Shown: in pieces, positions 24,101 to 37,861 of the stretch
Layout of the letters: the number at the start of each line of letters is the position of its first letter
Position numbering within the stretch: position 1 is the stretch's first letter
NCBI GenBank assembly: GCA_012295275.1
Contig: CM022672.1
Span: forward strand, 28,968,472-29,032,471
Origin: Chrysomallon squamiferum
Taxonomy: Eukaryota > Mollusca > Gastropoda > Neomphalida > Peltospiridae
Direction: 5' to 3'
Length of the DNA: 64,000 nucleotides
Made by a program: the position numbers and the translations under genes
Notes under the pieces: generated by a model
Database searches by the model: none
The model's input: the letters and a program-made list of their open reading frames with translations, nothing else
What the model was told of the DNA's origin: nothing

Positions 24101-26665
24101 TGTGTGTTGTGAATGGGGTGTTTCATAATGGATCATGTTTTATCACATGTTTTAATATTTCATTCCCTTTTGGATATACAATTTTACACATCCTTTTATT
24201 GATTATAAATCTTACAACTCATCCTGATTGAAAAACGGAAAATATTGAACAGCTGCTGATTTGGAGTAAGTTTGTTAAAAGCAGCAATACAAATTTATTT
24301 TTACAACTTTGTGATAAACTTATATGTCTTGTGTGTATATAATATATATATACATAGATATAAATATTTTAAAAAAATGTTTTGTAAGAATGTGAAGTTA
24401 TCTAAAAATTTTATTTTTGGTCAGTTATAACATGGAAACAGTATACAGCACAAATGTCAAGAACACATTAAAATAAATGCTCTAACTGTTTAGCTGTAGT
24501 TCATTAACAAGCAATAGTCATCACTATGACCATGAGTATATTGAGTGACTAATATAATCTTATCAGATGATTGGCTAACAGCAAATAAACACACACATAG
24601 TACTTTATTCAGAAAACATGAATGAAATGCCACATCCAGGAATGAAGATGGATGGTGTCACTTACTCCACCACCTGTTCCTAATCAATGCTTCATCAACC
24701 AGACATACACATCTTTGTCATCTTTGTGCATGAGATGTGTACATTTATCTCCTGGTCATCTTTATCATTGGCCAGTACTCAGGGATAGAAGGAAATTGTT
24801 CACCAAAAAACTGGACACCGAAATATTTATTTCTAAATGATGAAGTGTACAAGACACTATAAATATATTTCTTTCCAAAACAGTAAACAAGTATCTACAT
24901 TACTATTCCAAAGAAACATTATGAGAGAATTTATCGTATTAACTAATATTTTGGTTTGTACCGAAAGGAGATCTGTCTTGGCATGCCAGTTAAATTGTAA
25001 ATGACAACAAAATATTTGTGCTTTAACCTAGGCATATATTTTTATTTGTGTTTACCATTTTGTCTTATTGTCTTGCAGAATGTTGCTGAAATTGGTTCAG
25101 TATACGTAGTATTTAATCATAATTGGACAAATGCCATGTTCACATTTAATAGTTACTTAGACAATGACTGACAAAGCTTATAGAAACTTTTTATGATATT
25201 CATTATCTTATTGTCCAGTTAAATTTTTTTTTTTAATTAACTGATAATTACCAGTTTATTTTATATGTGCGCATGTGCATGCACACACACACAATTTATT
25301 TTTATTACTTTTACAGATATGATTTTTCTGGCATTTCTCTCTGCTGTTTATAGTGTTAATTTTGCATTGGTAAAAGGCGTGGTAACTATACCAGTTGTCT
25401 AATTAATGTGAACTAATGATTTATAAAAGTGTTCTACGTTTTAATACTTTCAGATAAAATCATAAATGCAGTTAAATTATTGCACTTAGCACAACTTCTC
25501 CTTTACTTACCGCCAATTAGTACCTGTGCCTCCTTTCCAGAAAGGATTATTGCTGAGATTTAGAACACAGCACATACAGTTCACAGTATCACAGCACATA
25601 AGTATTAGCATATGCTATTTGTAGATCTAGCACAACTGCAATGTCTATGTGTAAACACATCAAACATTATTTCTGCTGAACACCATAACCTGCCCACCTC
25701 AGAACCTCACGAATGGTCTTGATGTCCTGGTTCATATCTGAACAAGACTCATAGATAGGTGGTATGTGGTGTACACTAATAGGTGGGGCAGATCTATCTG
25801 GATGTGATTGCAGTGATATACACAAGATACATCAGTTAAAGAGAAATAATCAGTAAATGATTTTAATTCTTCTGGAGTGTTGTCATAAAGGTAGATGGGC
25901 CTTTTAGGATATAAATGGTAGAAAGGGCAGATCATCAAGTATGCCACAGAGGTGGTCGATACCATTGCCTATTGTTGGTGATTGATGAGGCCCAGACTCT
26001 GTAGTAGTTTCCGTGTACTTGTGCCATATGATAGAAGCAGTCACTAATTTTGTCTTGAAGTCTGAAGGTGTCACAGCCTTCATAGATGCTAAGTCAGAGT
26101 TTATGGTGACAGTACTGACGTCAGTCGGGAATACAAGTGTGTTGCATCAGTCCTGTGAGGCAGAGAGAAACTCTTCATGTAATTATTAGGAACCCATTGA
26201 CACATGATAGAAGAGTTGATGATGGTGTTAGAAATTCATAGAGTTGAGTGAAAATAGTGATGGAGTGTTGTTGAATGTACCATCCAAAAGCAAGGTTATT
26301 CGGTTACCCACGTGTACTGCCATTATAGCCAATCCAAATTATATATATATAAGCCTTGTCATAACTCATGTGAGTGATACAATTATAGTATTACACAATA
26401 AATTCTGGTTCTTCCTTTCTGTTGTATATTATGCAAGATAATATGATATATTACTATTATATGTAAATTTGTCTGTTTTATTAAGTATAAAAGCCAGTGA
26501 TCTTCAGTTCTAAGGGAACAATTCATGTAATATAAAATTTTGGAGATGAAATAATTTTAAAAATAATAAAGGTAATAAGATCACTATATTAAATATTATC
26601 GTTTATATTATTTGACAGAGTATTAAGTCTGGCTAAAAATAACAAAATGTTTTCTCCAATGTTAG
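21104..26665 (+). other. Intron from the shared donor to the first alternative end
   Basis: Some 5.5 kb of AT-rich DNA with no further exon that I can support. Poly(T)/poly(A) runs and a short CA tract near 25282 occur. The 25690-26250 stretch is less AT-rich and looks like a decayed mobile element, but no diagnostic motif is seen. Confidence 0.55.
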
Positions 26666-27374
26666 GTAGCTGAAGAAGGGAAATTTCCCTTTGTTTATTC
26701 CCGTCACCCAAGGAAGTCCATGAGAGAGAGAGTGATTAAGGCAGTCTGCAAATTTCCTGGCTCAGTTATTAATCCTCGTCTGCTTCAAAAGAGATTATTT
26801 GGAGCTCAGATCAACCAAGTGAAAAGTGATTACTCTTTTCTCTTGTCTTTAATTTTTCATAGAAGACTTGTGTGAAATGATGATTAATTTACCTTCATAA
26901 TAATTAGTATTTCAGTTTATTTGAATTCTTCTCAGAACAGTTTCCTTTGAAATGATTTAGTTTTGTTATGCTGAAGACTATTAAGTAAATAATGAAAATC
27001 GTATACTATTATATTTTTTATTGGATTGTCTGATCTGCTTTATAATACATTTTCTGTTTAATCATAACATATATAGACAGCCTATCCTGCAGTAATACAA
27101 CATTTAATAATTTGTTGTAAATAATAGATTTTATTCCAAGATTGGTTACTTTTTTCTTCCAGTTGAACTGGATTTCCTTGAGAACTGTGGTTTTGGAAAA
27201 TTAATTTTGCTTGAGAAGCAAATTGGCCTCAAACCAAAATGGCGATTTTTCAAACTACATCCAGATGAAGTGGATTTAAACAATGCCCAACATTCTAAGG
27301 TGTTATCTGTGGCTGGTTTTACAGTTAGAGAATATAAAACTATTTTTGAGGATCCTAAGGGTTGCCATGGATAA
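26666..27374 (+). CDS. Alternative end W1: two exons, predicted winged-helix domain
   Basis: Exon a is 26666-26825 (acceptor CAATGTTAG|GTAGCT, donor AAAA|GTGATT); exon b is 27163-27374 (acceptor TTCTTCCAG|TTGAAC). They join in phase 1 and encode 123 residues. Exon a carries MRERVIKAVCKFPGSVINP, LLQKRLFGA and NQVK; exon b continues IELDFLENCGFGKLILLE and later KWRFFKLHPDE. The same plan recurs in W2 and W3: a helix ending KFPG, a second helix, a helix ending in LEQDGFG, then strands around FxK. This order suggests a winged helix-turn-helix fold, hence DNA binding, but I do not recognise a named family. W1 is the most diverged copy: it has NP for the usual VP and lacks the acidic/basic tail of the others. 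Failure to splice at the donor would give a shorter protein ending at 26875. AATAAA follows at 27428. Confidence 0.7.
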
Positions 27375-29213
27375 ATATTCTAAATCATGTGAAATTATAA
27401 TCTGAAACTGTTGCATAAATGTTTCTAAATAAAAATAGTGAATAAAAAATCACCTAGGATTTTCAAAATTGGTCAAGTAATTTTTGAGATAATTATTAAT
27501 ATCAGTTATGTTATATTATTGGGATCTGCTTAATGTCAATTTTGTGTTGTCCATATATTTATTACTTCTTGGAATATATTTTCAATAAAGTAAAAAAAAA
27601 TTAATTGGATTTGTTAAGCATTTATGATAAAACTAAAGGAATGAAATGTTAAATGACTTATTTATGTCCTACAAAAATAATGATGTTTATATATTGTGAC
27701 TAACCAGAATCAAAGAAATTAAATTATTGTGTAATGTCAGTTTTTGCTGATGATATTGATTTCCTTCTACACTTTTTTATGAGCAGAAACATAAGATGTT
27801 GCGTTCTGCAGTGCATCAGTACTTCCACAACTAAATAATTTATAAGACACAAATGTAATATTCAAAGCACAATAAAAAAAAATAAAAAAATGTAACATGA
27901 CGTAATCTTAGAACTTTTCACACACACACACACACATATACATACATACACACACTATGCTAGTTTGTCACCCACTGCCAATCTGTATATCCATTCAGTA
28001 AATTGATACATAACATATTTTTTAAATGTGTATTTTTTTGTTTTGCTTGTGTTTTGTTTATCTTGTACATTTATTGTATTTGTAATCTTGTTTATAATGA
28101 TGATCTCTGTAGATAATAAAAAATTTAATTGGAATTAAAATTAAACAGCTGACTATTGGAATACTTATGTGGAAATTACTCACAGTGTGCAAATGTAGAC
28201 TTCAGTCGATTTGATTAGTCAACATTTTGAATGTATTTCACATATAATATTTCTTTTTATATGTAATAGTGTCAGTAATTTTTACATCAGAGATAAAGAA
28301 TCCAGCTGTAGATACACTTTTAACAAATAAGGTGCTGTCATGATGGATGAGTGAGGCAATAATGTACATTTTATACATACTTGAGTGTCCTGAGAAACCT
28401 AATAATATTGGTCACTTCTAACAATTTATGGTGTTAACTTAATCCAAACCTGTAAAGAAAGTAAGTAAAATGCAATAACCTATATTTCATTCACTTTTTA
28501 CACAAATCTGAGTGAACTAAAACTGAAAACTTTATTCTCCAGAAATTAGGTTCAGAGAAAAGCAGAAGTTAATAAATCATAAAAGATGTATAACTTTGGA
28601 TCTATAACTATTAGAGACTTGATTGTTATGAAATGAGCAGTGATAATGTAACACCATCACCAGATGTTTTGCACTGCAGTTGTCTGACAGGAAATTACCT
28701 TCAGCTCATAAATAAAAAAATAAAAACATCTTGCAAAAGGAACATCACCATCTGAGCCAATATCTTAGTCATAACTTCAAACACACCACCCTTGCAAGGT
28801 ATTTTGAGATACACAGTTTAAGGATAATTTGGGTTTCATGGGTAATGTGCAACGAGAAATTTGTGATATGCCATCATGTTTTGTGTAACTGCAGCAATGT
28901 TTTTTGTTGGAAATGCCTGTATCAGCCCATTTGTATGCCACTTCCTGTGAAAACAGAACACAGAAACTATAATAGAAATAGTGTTTTCAATTTAGCAAAT
29001 TATTCTTAGGTTGCTGGTTATTGAAACACAAACACACACATAAAAAGAAAAAATAATTGTATACTAATAAAAAATACAGTATGTTGTAATATCATTGAGA
29101 AATTTTATTTACATAAACTACTGTCTACAACAGTACTGATAGATCAGCATCATTATAACAAAATATTTTTTCTAACTGGTATGTGTTTATAGGAGGAACG
29201 AAAGGGAGAAACC

Positions 29214-29249
<36 letters not shown>

Positions 29250-31908
29250 TATGTATGTATCTATATATAGGTACCGGCAGCCTAGCTGAAATAATTGGTC
29301 GAAGCTGTTAAAAGTTAAGATTTTGTCTATTTTCCTCCACTCCCAAATCCCTTCTATAAATCCTACCATTAAAAAACAAATACATGTAACTAAAGATCTT
29401 TATGTGCTCTTTTAAATGGTGTTGTTGTTCTTGTTGTATGTTAAATCAGTTCTTTGTACAAGAGTGTTAAACACGGTGGGGGTAAATGCACTTCGACGTC
29501 CGTGGTCAGCAATTAATAGCGTGGAGTAAAAAGTCCTAAAATAGGGTGGCTCTACAAACGCCTGGCTTGTTTTCGCTAAAATGGCATCAATGCTATTTTT
29601 AGCACAGCTAGGAAGGTCAAAGTTCAATCTTTCTAACAGTGTGCCTGTCGTCACTGGCAATAACTTATATCAAAAGTTGTGTCCAAAAATGTACTTTTCC
29701 ATGCCTTCAAACCTCTTTTGAAAAATAATGGCTGAAAATAAAACCTATGTTCATGGGATCAAATGAAAGATCATTCAGTTATCTTTCAAACAATGTACGA
29801 CACTACGGTGTTTCTTCTTTGGCGTTTGAAAGCAGCACCTGCTTAGCAAAATCGCCATAACATTATGTTTTTTACAGAACATAATCACCGTAGATTTTAT
29901 GTACAGCTAGAATGGTCTGGAGCTGTTTAAAATGATTATATTTATAATGACTTGTTGGCTGTTTGTTTTTCTTGAATGTTCCTACTTTTAGCGTATTGTA
30001 CACGTGCATAGGGAAATTGTGTTCTGAAATAAATAAACATTGTTTTGCTGATTACTATCTTCAGTTTAAAACCAGGGATTATTTTGCTTTCAAAATTCTT
30101 GAATGTCAAATCATAAACATAACAAACTATACAACACAACAGAATAATGTATTCAGAGGTATTGATGGAACGCTGAATACAAATCTAATCACTTTTTTAA
30201 ATATAAAATCGTAAATTGATCAGTTTTAAAACATTTTTGCTTGTTGATAAGCTCTATCAGAGAAAATTTCAACAATGGTCAGATGATAGGTAACTTTTGT
30301 TTGCTGTCAAATCACAGCAAGTACAAAGCTAACACCTGTGTCTTTAATTGCCTCTAGTCTCATGATTACATACATTTTATTGTTCCTGATTAATACCTGC
30401 AACACCTTTCTGGAATTGATTCCAAGGATTAGCTGAGTTTATGTATTGCAAAGGATTATGGTTAAACATCAAATGCTTGTAAACATTTTAAGTAACATTT
30501 ATATATATATATACACATCACAGTATCTTAACTTATTACTACCAGTTATTTAATGGAGTGAAAACTGAAGCTGCTTATGTAAATGAAGTTGTGCTGTTCT
30601 ATATAAACTGAAAAGGTAATTTTTTTATTATGGGCTTGGCAGAATTTTTATTACAAATGTTAGATTCAAGTATGTCATTTGAAAGATCTTGATAATTTGT
30701 TCACAACACAGGTTGAATTTGTCAAATAAGACAAAAACAGAAACCACAGTGTCTATTTGAACTTTTATTCATTCTGACATGTGTGTGTCTGAAGATTTTG
30801 GCATGTTTAGCATGTTATTGTGAACACACATACAAACATACAGGTCTGAAAAAAATTGAGCTCACTTAGCAAGTTGGTCCCATCACTCTTGTTGATTTTC
30901 AGCCTTTTGTGTCAATTACTTTTCAAACTACTGAGAGAGAGAGAGAAAACTGTGTAAACATTCATTACGGAGGCATTATGCAAAATGATTAAAGTGATTC
31001 AAATCTTTTTGTATGCAGGCTTTTGCTCTTAATTATTGATAAAATCACATTTTAAGAACAAAGGATATTGATTAAATGCACTGCATAATACTTTTCATTT
31101 ATTATCATAAACAACTTTAATACCTAACTTTTGCTAGAGTTTCAGATCAAATAATCTTACAAAAAATATATCTAACAAATTAACAGTACTTGAATATTAC
31201 TAACAAAAGGTTCTGGTAACTTTCTCATTACAATAAATATTAAATCCAAATACTGTTGGGATATTGTTTCAGCCATGTTTGCATTTAGTTATAAATATAT
31301 TTTATATTATTTTTTTGTCAATATTTCAAATTAAAAATAGCTTGTATATAAATTTGGCCAATCCTTATTTTGGGAAGTTTGTGACAGAACATTCACAGGC
31401 AACAGTATTCTGAGGTATGCGGCACCAAAATAGCAGCAGTAAGAGACATTCATAAAGATAATAAATAATAATTCTGCAGTGATAATGTGTTTTAAAAACT
31501 TATCATTCAGATATTAGTGTATTTGCATACATATACATGAATTTATATGTATGTTTCCTGTCATATTATTTCATTTACCTTTTGCTACACTTTATACCAT
31601 TTTAGCCATCACACAGTGTAAAAACAATGGTTAAAATGCTGTAGTAGCAAACATTTTGTTTTAAATATCTGCATTATAAAGTTAATGTCCTTCTGACATT
31701 TAAAATAACTATAATTTAGTATTCATCTTTATGAATTTTCACATACTTTATTGCATATACAATCTGCTTTTATAAGAAATATGTATCTTGTAAAACATAT
31801 TTTTAACATTTTTGATTTTCAAACTTATTACTTGTTTGAATTTTTTTGGAGATATTTTACAAAGTCCTGTGGCAGAATGCTAACAATAATGTTTTGTTTC
31901 CATGACAG
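27375..31908 (+). other. Intronic spacer between W1 and W2
   Basis: AT-rich, with CA tracts near 27919-27950 and a TG tract at about 29217-29248. The 29410-29900 stretch has a different composition and an 82-codon open frame on the - strand, most likely an old repeat. No splice-flanked domain was found. Confidence 0.5.
29217..29248. repeat. TG dinucleotide microsatellite
   Basis: About sixteen TG units. Confidence 0.95.
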
Positions 31909-32675
31909 ATGTTCTATACATCCTATCGAGGTAAAAACACAGGCTCCTGGCTATCTCTAAGAACTAAACTCATAAGGGCAATATGCAAGTTTCCAGGGCC
32001 CTTGGTGCCAGTTCGGGAACTGCAACGATTAGTCAGTGGACCAAGTGTGGGTGAAATTAAATGTAAATATTCTCTTGTCATAGTAATGTAGTTTCACAGT
32101 AAATAAAAACATAGTTTCCAAGACATTGAAAGAAGACTCATCTGAATAAAAGTTACTTTGACACCTTAATAAAACTTATTAATTTATTTGTACAAGGATA
32201 TCTTGCTGATCTAATTTGTAGCACATTTCTCTCATCATATGCATGTAATATCTGTAATTTTCTTACAAATAAGTATTATTAATTCAGCCATTTATACTTT
32301 TAATTTCTTTGAATTCTTTTATTTTTTTTTACTAGTCATAATATTTCTTTAAACTTGAGTCATATTTTTAAAGAAGGACATCAAACTAAGTAAAGTCATT
32401 TGCCTGTTTTTTCAGTTCAGCTCAGGTGTCTAGAGCAGGAAGGTTTTGGTGAAGTAAAACTGTTTCCAAGAAATACAGCAAGACTTTATATGTTTTTTGT
32501 AAAAGCTCAACCTGATGCTCTGCCAGATCAAATGGTGAAAGAGCTTTTCGCTTCATCTCTGAATGCAGACATTTATAGAAATATGTATAACAATAAAGAG
32601 GTTGTTGATAAAGATTTGATGCAAATATATTTACGCCATTGTGAACTTGATGCTTGTGAGAATATTAGGAGGTAA
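31909..32675 (+). CDS. Alternative end W2: two exons, predicted winged-helix domain
   Basis: Exon a is 31909-32062 (acceptor CCATGACAG|ATGTTC, donor AAAT|GTAAAT); exon b is 32416-32675 (acceptor TTTTTTCAG|TTCAGC). The phase-1 join restores KFQLRCLEQEGFGEVK. The module encodes 137 residues. Core landmarks are RTKLIRAICKFPGPLVPV, RELQRLVSG, then LEQEGFGEVKLF and YMFFVKAQPDALP. The exon a/exon b boundary falls at the same codon position as in W1 and W3, as expected for duplicated exon pairs. The tail ends CELDACENIRR and is unique to this copy. An AATAAA lies at 32777. The upstream ATG of exon a is internal to the spliced frame and need not be a start. Confidence 0.75.
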
Positions 32676-35015
32676 TATTAAAAATGTTTTAGACTCAAGT
32701 CTGATTCAGAACTCTTTGTAAGCTGCTTCTGTAACTGTATTGAAGTAGTTTTTTCATGGTTTGCATCATAATAATCAATAAAGACCTGTATTGAAAAAAT
32801 AAATAAACAGTACCCAGAAAACCTGACATATTTATATAAATGTGTTTTGAGATTCCTAAAAAATTATTGTTTGAAATTGGGTGAATAGTCTTCCAATTTT
32901 GTCTTTAATCTTACAAATAACATTTTATTGTATTTGTATGAAAATAAAATATTATTGAAATATTTCTCTATTGAGATGTTTTTGTAAGACAAAAACTAAT
33001 TTCTGTTCTACAGTTGAGGATTGTGTACTGGAGTGCTGTTCTGCTAAATGTTGTATATAATGAGGAAATCAACTTTAATCTTTTCTTTTTATCTTTCCCA
33101 CTTTTGTTAATTTTTTTTTTTTGGTACTGAATGAAGTAAATAAAAACTAATTTATCGTGATGTCAGTATCTGTGCTTACTCAAGTTATTGCAGTGATCTT
33201 TCAAGCACACATGCTCTTCAAGGTTAGAACTTGTAACTAAATGTTTTAAGATTTGTTGAAAGCTCTTCACACAGGGATCCTCTGAGATGATCCTCTAGAA
33301 TAAAACATTATAAAAAAATAATAGATAAATGAAATTGCCTGATAGAGACTGCGGTTGTAGTGAATCTGGTGACACAACACAACGTTGCAGTGGCATTGAT
33401 AATTCATTGTTTTGTGTCTGATTCAAACAGCATTGCTAGTTTAATTTTAGAAGGTTGAAATATATTTTTATTTTATTTTTAAAAATTTGTCAAGATAAGA
33501 TGTTAACGGTGACAAAATGTCACATAACTATTTCATGCAAAACAGAAATTTAACAGTCATCATAAAACTTGAATTATTTATCCATTATTTTGTTATTAAT
33601 GCTGTTCATCATAATATAATGACCAATACACATTTATTTATGTTAAGTTTATTTTTGCTAATGATACTTTGATAGGCACAAGTTAACTGAATGGTAATTT
33701 TACAGGCATACCGAAGAATTTATTTAAGTTTTGTGTTTACCTATGGTGACCACTATTTTAAAGTTTATCAGAAAATATGAAGTGGTCTATCTCTGTAGTA
33801 GATAAGCAGAATGTGTAAACTTCTATTAAAATTAAATGGTTTAAGAAGATGTGGTTTATAAAATAAAAATAATTTATAACAGAATTTCATTTGGTTTTAC
33901 AACAGTAAGATTCTGCTGATTGTATAAAAGTATAATGTAATTTTTTAACTCTGGCATCTAGGAGCTGATATTATAAAAATATGGTCTCTTTTTTTATAAT
34001 GCACATCCAGGAATATTTTTATTCTAATAATAAATGCAAAAAAAGGTAATTATAAAAAAATACCTAACAAAAACTAACTTAATAATTGTTGAATACAAAA
34101 TATATGGTATTAGATGAATAAATTAATAGTTGTCCAACAGTTTTAATTCCATGGTTTGGTTAACTGGCATAGTGTGTATGAATGCTTGAGGACTGCATTC
34201 AATCAGTCATGATGTATAAGTAAATAAAAAAGAAAAAGAAAACAAGCAAACAAACAAACATTTAAAGACAATAGACTTGGAGGATTTTTAAAATTAATTT
34301 TGAAAACAGTGTTTATATATTCAACAAGCTTTCCATGGTAAATATTCAGAGAAATTTCATATGATTACATAATTTAATTTTAATCAAATTTGAAACAGGT
34401 GTGCTTGCTATAAATTTGGAATCTGTGCAACAGATGATTATTTAAAAAAATAACTAAAAAAATTGTAAAAAGAAAACAGATTTATAAACAGTATGCAATC
34501 AAGCATAAGATAAAGACTGCACCAATAACATTTGTTACAAAATAAAAGTAAAATTATTCAATGTCTCTGTTGTTCACTAATAGTTCAGTTCTGGTTTTGT
34601 ATTTTAAAGTAGTTTTGTGCCTAAAATGTTTTTTCCACTACAGATACTTAAATGTGTTAATTTTAAGTTCTAGTTAAAAGTTGGAAACGTGCTCTTCTTT
34701 TTCTAATGTGAAAAATACAGAAAAAATACAGAGGGATTACTGTCATAGTTATTACACTTCAGCTTTAGCTATGATTTTATCAGGGTATTATTTTTGGAAC
34801 ATCATTGACTGTGTATATATATATATTTCAAAATATTTTTGTGACTGTAACCCACACTGTTGTCATCTAGCTGGAGATTGTCAAACCTTAATTTAGTCTT
34901 TATGAAATTATTTATCATATTTCCTAACTAGCTGTTTTTGAATCTGGCTTATCATCTACAAATTTTTAGTAAATAGTTTTTTTTTAATTATTGTTAATGG
35001 AAAAAGAAATACAAC

Positions 35016-35049
<34 letters not shown>

Positions 35050-35237
35050 TAAAGATAGAAATAAATCAATTTAAAAAAAAAGAAAAGAAAGAAAAATGAA
35101 AAAGGCAACTCATATTTTTCTAGCCCATTCTCATACATGCAGAATCTTTTTTATTATCTTAATGAAGTATCTTAGTAATTTTTAAGCATAGTTCCCAGAA
35201 CAGACATTTTTTTCAAATATTTTGTTTCCCATGACAG
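32676..35237 (+). other. Intronic spacer between W2 and W3
   Basis: AT-rich DNA without a supported exon; an AAT microsatellite lies at about 35017-35049. Confidence 0.5.
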
Positions 35238-35916
35238 GTTATATCTAACATGGGGTTTCCAACCACTGCTCATCATTCAAGCAGGAGAATTAAAACAATG
35301 AGGGAGAAAATTATAAGGGCATTATGCAAGTATCCTGGCCCTTTGGTTCCACTCAGAGAAATACAAAGAACAATTCGAGGAGCAACAATGGAAAAAGTGA
35401 AAAGTGAATATTTATTTGTTCTTGCATTTTCACCTTCACTTTCAAGATGTTAATATAGTCTAGGAGAAACATATTAAATTTATATATTTAAATATTAATA
35501 ATTTATTAAGCAATCCTTTTTAAAAAAAGAAAAAAAAAAAGAAAGAATGATTTAAAACTAGTTCATAATGTGATGTCATTACTAACATACATATTGCTAT
35601 TTGACCACAATGGAACAAGCATCTTCCAATGAGTGAATAAAATGTTCCTTTGTTTTCAGCTGAACTGAAACTTTTAGAACAAGATGGTTTTGGTGAAATA
35701 AAGAGGCCACAAGGAAGTTTGTCAAGAGTTTCTAGATGTTTTATAAAAACTCCCGAGTACCTTCTGAAACCACAGTTAAGGAAAGAAATAATAGCATTAG
35801 TTGGCTGTGCAGACTCACAGATGTTTAATAACAGTGACATTGTTAATGACATAGGTTTGGTACAGGTTTATCATCATCGGCACAGTGAACCGGTGTATGT
35901 CACTCAGTGGTGGTGA
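35238..35916 (+). CDS. Alternative end W3: two exons, predicted winged-helix domain
   Basis: Exon a is 35238-35403 (acceptor CCATGACAG|GTTATA, donor AAAA|GTGAAT); exon b is 35660-35916 (acceptor TGTTTTCAG|CTGAAC). The module encodes 140 residues and is the clearest member of the set: MREKIIRALCKYPGPLVPL, REIQRTIRGA, KVKTELKLLEQDGFGEIKR, then SRCFIKTPEYLL as a possible wing strand. W2 and W3 share KFPGPLVP/KYPGPLVP and LEQEGFGE/LEQDGFGE, and the same CCATGACAG acceptor sequence, so they are the most recent pair. The C-terminus ends HSEPVYVTQWW. AATAAA lies at 36131. Confidence 0.75.
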
Positions 35917-37188
35917 ATTCAGTGAAATTGTTTTGCAGGAAAAGAAATAGTTATGTGAAAGATTGATAATGAAATTTTTATTTTTTTTTATTTTATGTAG
36001 TGGTGGCAAACTTGTGAAGCTTCATACAAAAACCATCACGCTTCCTTTTATTTTATGGAATTATGGAAGCAAAATTTTTTTGAAACTCTTTATTTAATTT
36101 ATTTGAATTATTCAGGTATTAGTCAGTTTGAATAAAGAAATGCAAAGAATGTTGTACCTTGGCATTATATATATATTTAATGACACCAAAACATGACACC
36201 AAAACAATGTGAAAGAGCCTGTATCAGACACAAAATACCAATTTAGGAAACCAAAAATTAAAACAGCACTCCTGTGTTTTTAAATGTCACCTTAACATAC
36301 TGATCAACATAAGTGAAAATAATGAAAACAAATGGCATCCCATTATATATATATATATATAATTGTTACATAATTGGAGATATAATATATATATTCTAGG
36401 AATTGTACTTTTCTGAATGTAATACTTGATTTGAGAAGGCTTTTATTTTTCATTATTGTATTACAACATAATTTGTAATACATTATATTATATTGAAGAG
36501 AAATCTTCAAAATATCCCTGCTTACCTTCATTAGGCATTAAAGCTCTCTCTCAATGTGTGAAATGATTTTAATATTGTTTTCACACTTGGACTGAAAATA
36601 AAAACTAATTTCTCATTAGTCAAAATGCTTGATAACTTGACATTGTTTGAGTTGAAAAGGAACAGATATTTTTGTTAAAAGTATCCGTCTAGTTTTTCAG
36701 AAAAAGTTTATTTATTAGCGAGTATAATAAGGTGTGCCTTGGTATAAAATTTAAAACTATTAAATTTAATCATAAATTTTTATGAATTCTTTATTACTAA
36801 TTCTTTTTAAATTTTGTCATGTAAAATTTTCAAATGTTTTTTTTTTTTGGCAAAAGAATTATAGTACTTCATAGTGTTTTAATGTGTATAACAATTGTTA
36901 AAATGTATGGGGTGCCAGTTCAATATTTCCATATGCCTTTTGCCTGGATTTGTATTTGGTAGAATGAAATGCAGATTCTTGGGAATGTTTGTTGACCATA
37001 AAATGAATCCTGTTAAAAATCCTTCAAGACCAACAGATAGATTCTACAGCATAATTAATATTTTTAATTTTGTTTATTTTTTTTGGTAATTTCCCAGTTA
37101 ACTTAATGTAATTATTGGTGAGGCTCCATAAAAGTAATACCAGCTGCAGAGTTCAGTGGTTTTATTGAGAGTTGTAACTGTATAGTAA

Positions 37189-37242
<54 letters not shown>

Positions 37243-37681
37243 TTATTAAACAAACCTGTGGAGTTTGTGTTACGTGACTACTTATCCTGATAAAGAAAAA
37301 AAAGAAAACAATTACATATTAAAGTAATGTCACAGTATAACTATTATTAACATATCACATGCAACACACTGGAAAATGTAGAGAAAATACAACAAATAGT
37401 GATTTTGGTTATTTAAAATAAATGGATCTAATGCACAATTCTGACAATAATAATAATAAAAAAAGTATTTATAAAATATATAAAAATGGATTTATAACTG
37501 AATAAATAAAATCATTTTGTCTTGAGTGGAAAAATGTTAAGAAAATTTAAGCGTCTGCTCAAAGTCAGGAATTGAATAGAAGCAGGAAAGTAACAAAACT
37601 ATGATTCATTAGATTCACCGATAAACAAATTTATCTTAGGATCTGTATATGGTAACATTTGGTTTTTCTTTAATTCTTCAG
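35917..37681 (+). other. Intronic spacer between W3 and P1
   Basis: AT-rich, with a long GT microsatellite at 37191-37240. No exon is supported. Confidence 0.55.
37191..37240. repeat. GT dinucleotide microsatellite
   Basis: About twenty-five uninterrupted GT units. Confidence 0.95.
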
Positions 37682-37861
37682 GCTGCTCTATCACTATTTA
37701 AGACACTGCGAAGAAAAAAATTATATCCAAAGGCAGCCTTACGAGAAGCTGTTAGGGCTGTCCACAGTGAGGGTTGGACATACGCAAAGGCAGCCCGTGT
37801 GTTTAATGTTCCTGAACCAACTGTGAGGCGTTATGTGAAAACAAAAAAACCAATAACCTGA
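37682..37861 (+). CDS. Alternative end P1: pipsqueak-type helix-turn-helix
   Basis: A single terminal exon (acceptor AATTCTTCAG|GCTGCT, phase 0) encoding 59 residues. The domain reads KLYPKAALREAVRAVHSEG, then TYAKAARVFNVPEPTVRRYV. The pattern of a first helix with an EAV-AV core, a Gly turn, KAAR-FNVPE and TVRRY is that of the pipsqueak (psq) helix-turn-helix family, a DNA-binding fold found in insect BTB-psq proteins and in transposase-derived factors. Only one psq unit is present, whereas Drosophila Pipsqueak has four in tandem. The Trp before TYAKAA distinguishes P1 from P2 and P3. It ends in a Lys-rich KTKKPIT tail. ATTAAA-like signals lie about 90 bp downstream. Confidence 0.85.
   Translation, partial: AALSLFKTLRRKKLYPKAALREAVRAVHSEGWTYAKAARVFNVPEPTVRRYVKTKKPIT

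Noticed and set aside
25732-25965. 77-codon - strand frame in the first large intron
   Set aside because: No motif, and the surrounding 25.7-26.25 kb looks like an old repeat; insufficient to call a gene.
29412-29660. 82-codon - strand frame starting MPVTTGTLLERLNF
   Set aside because: Composition is protein-like, but no family is recognised and no splice context fits; treated as probable repeat remnant.
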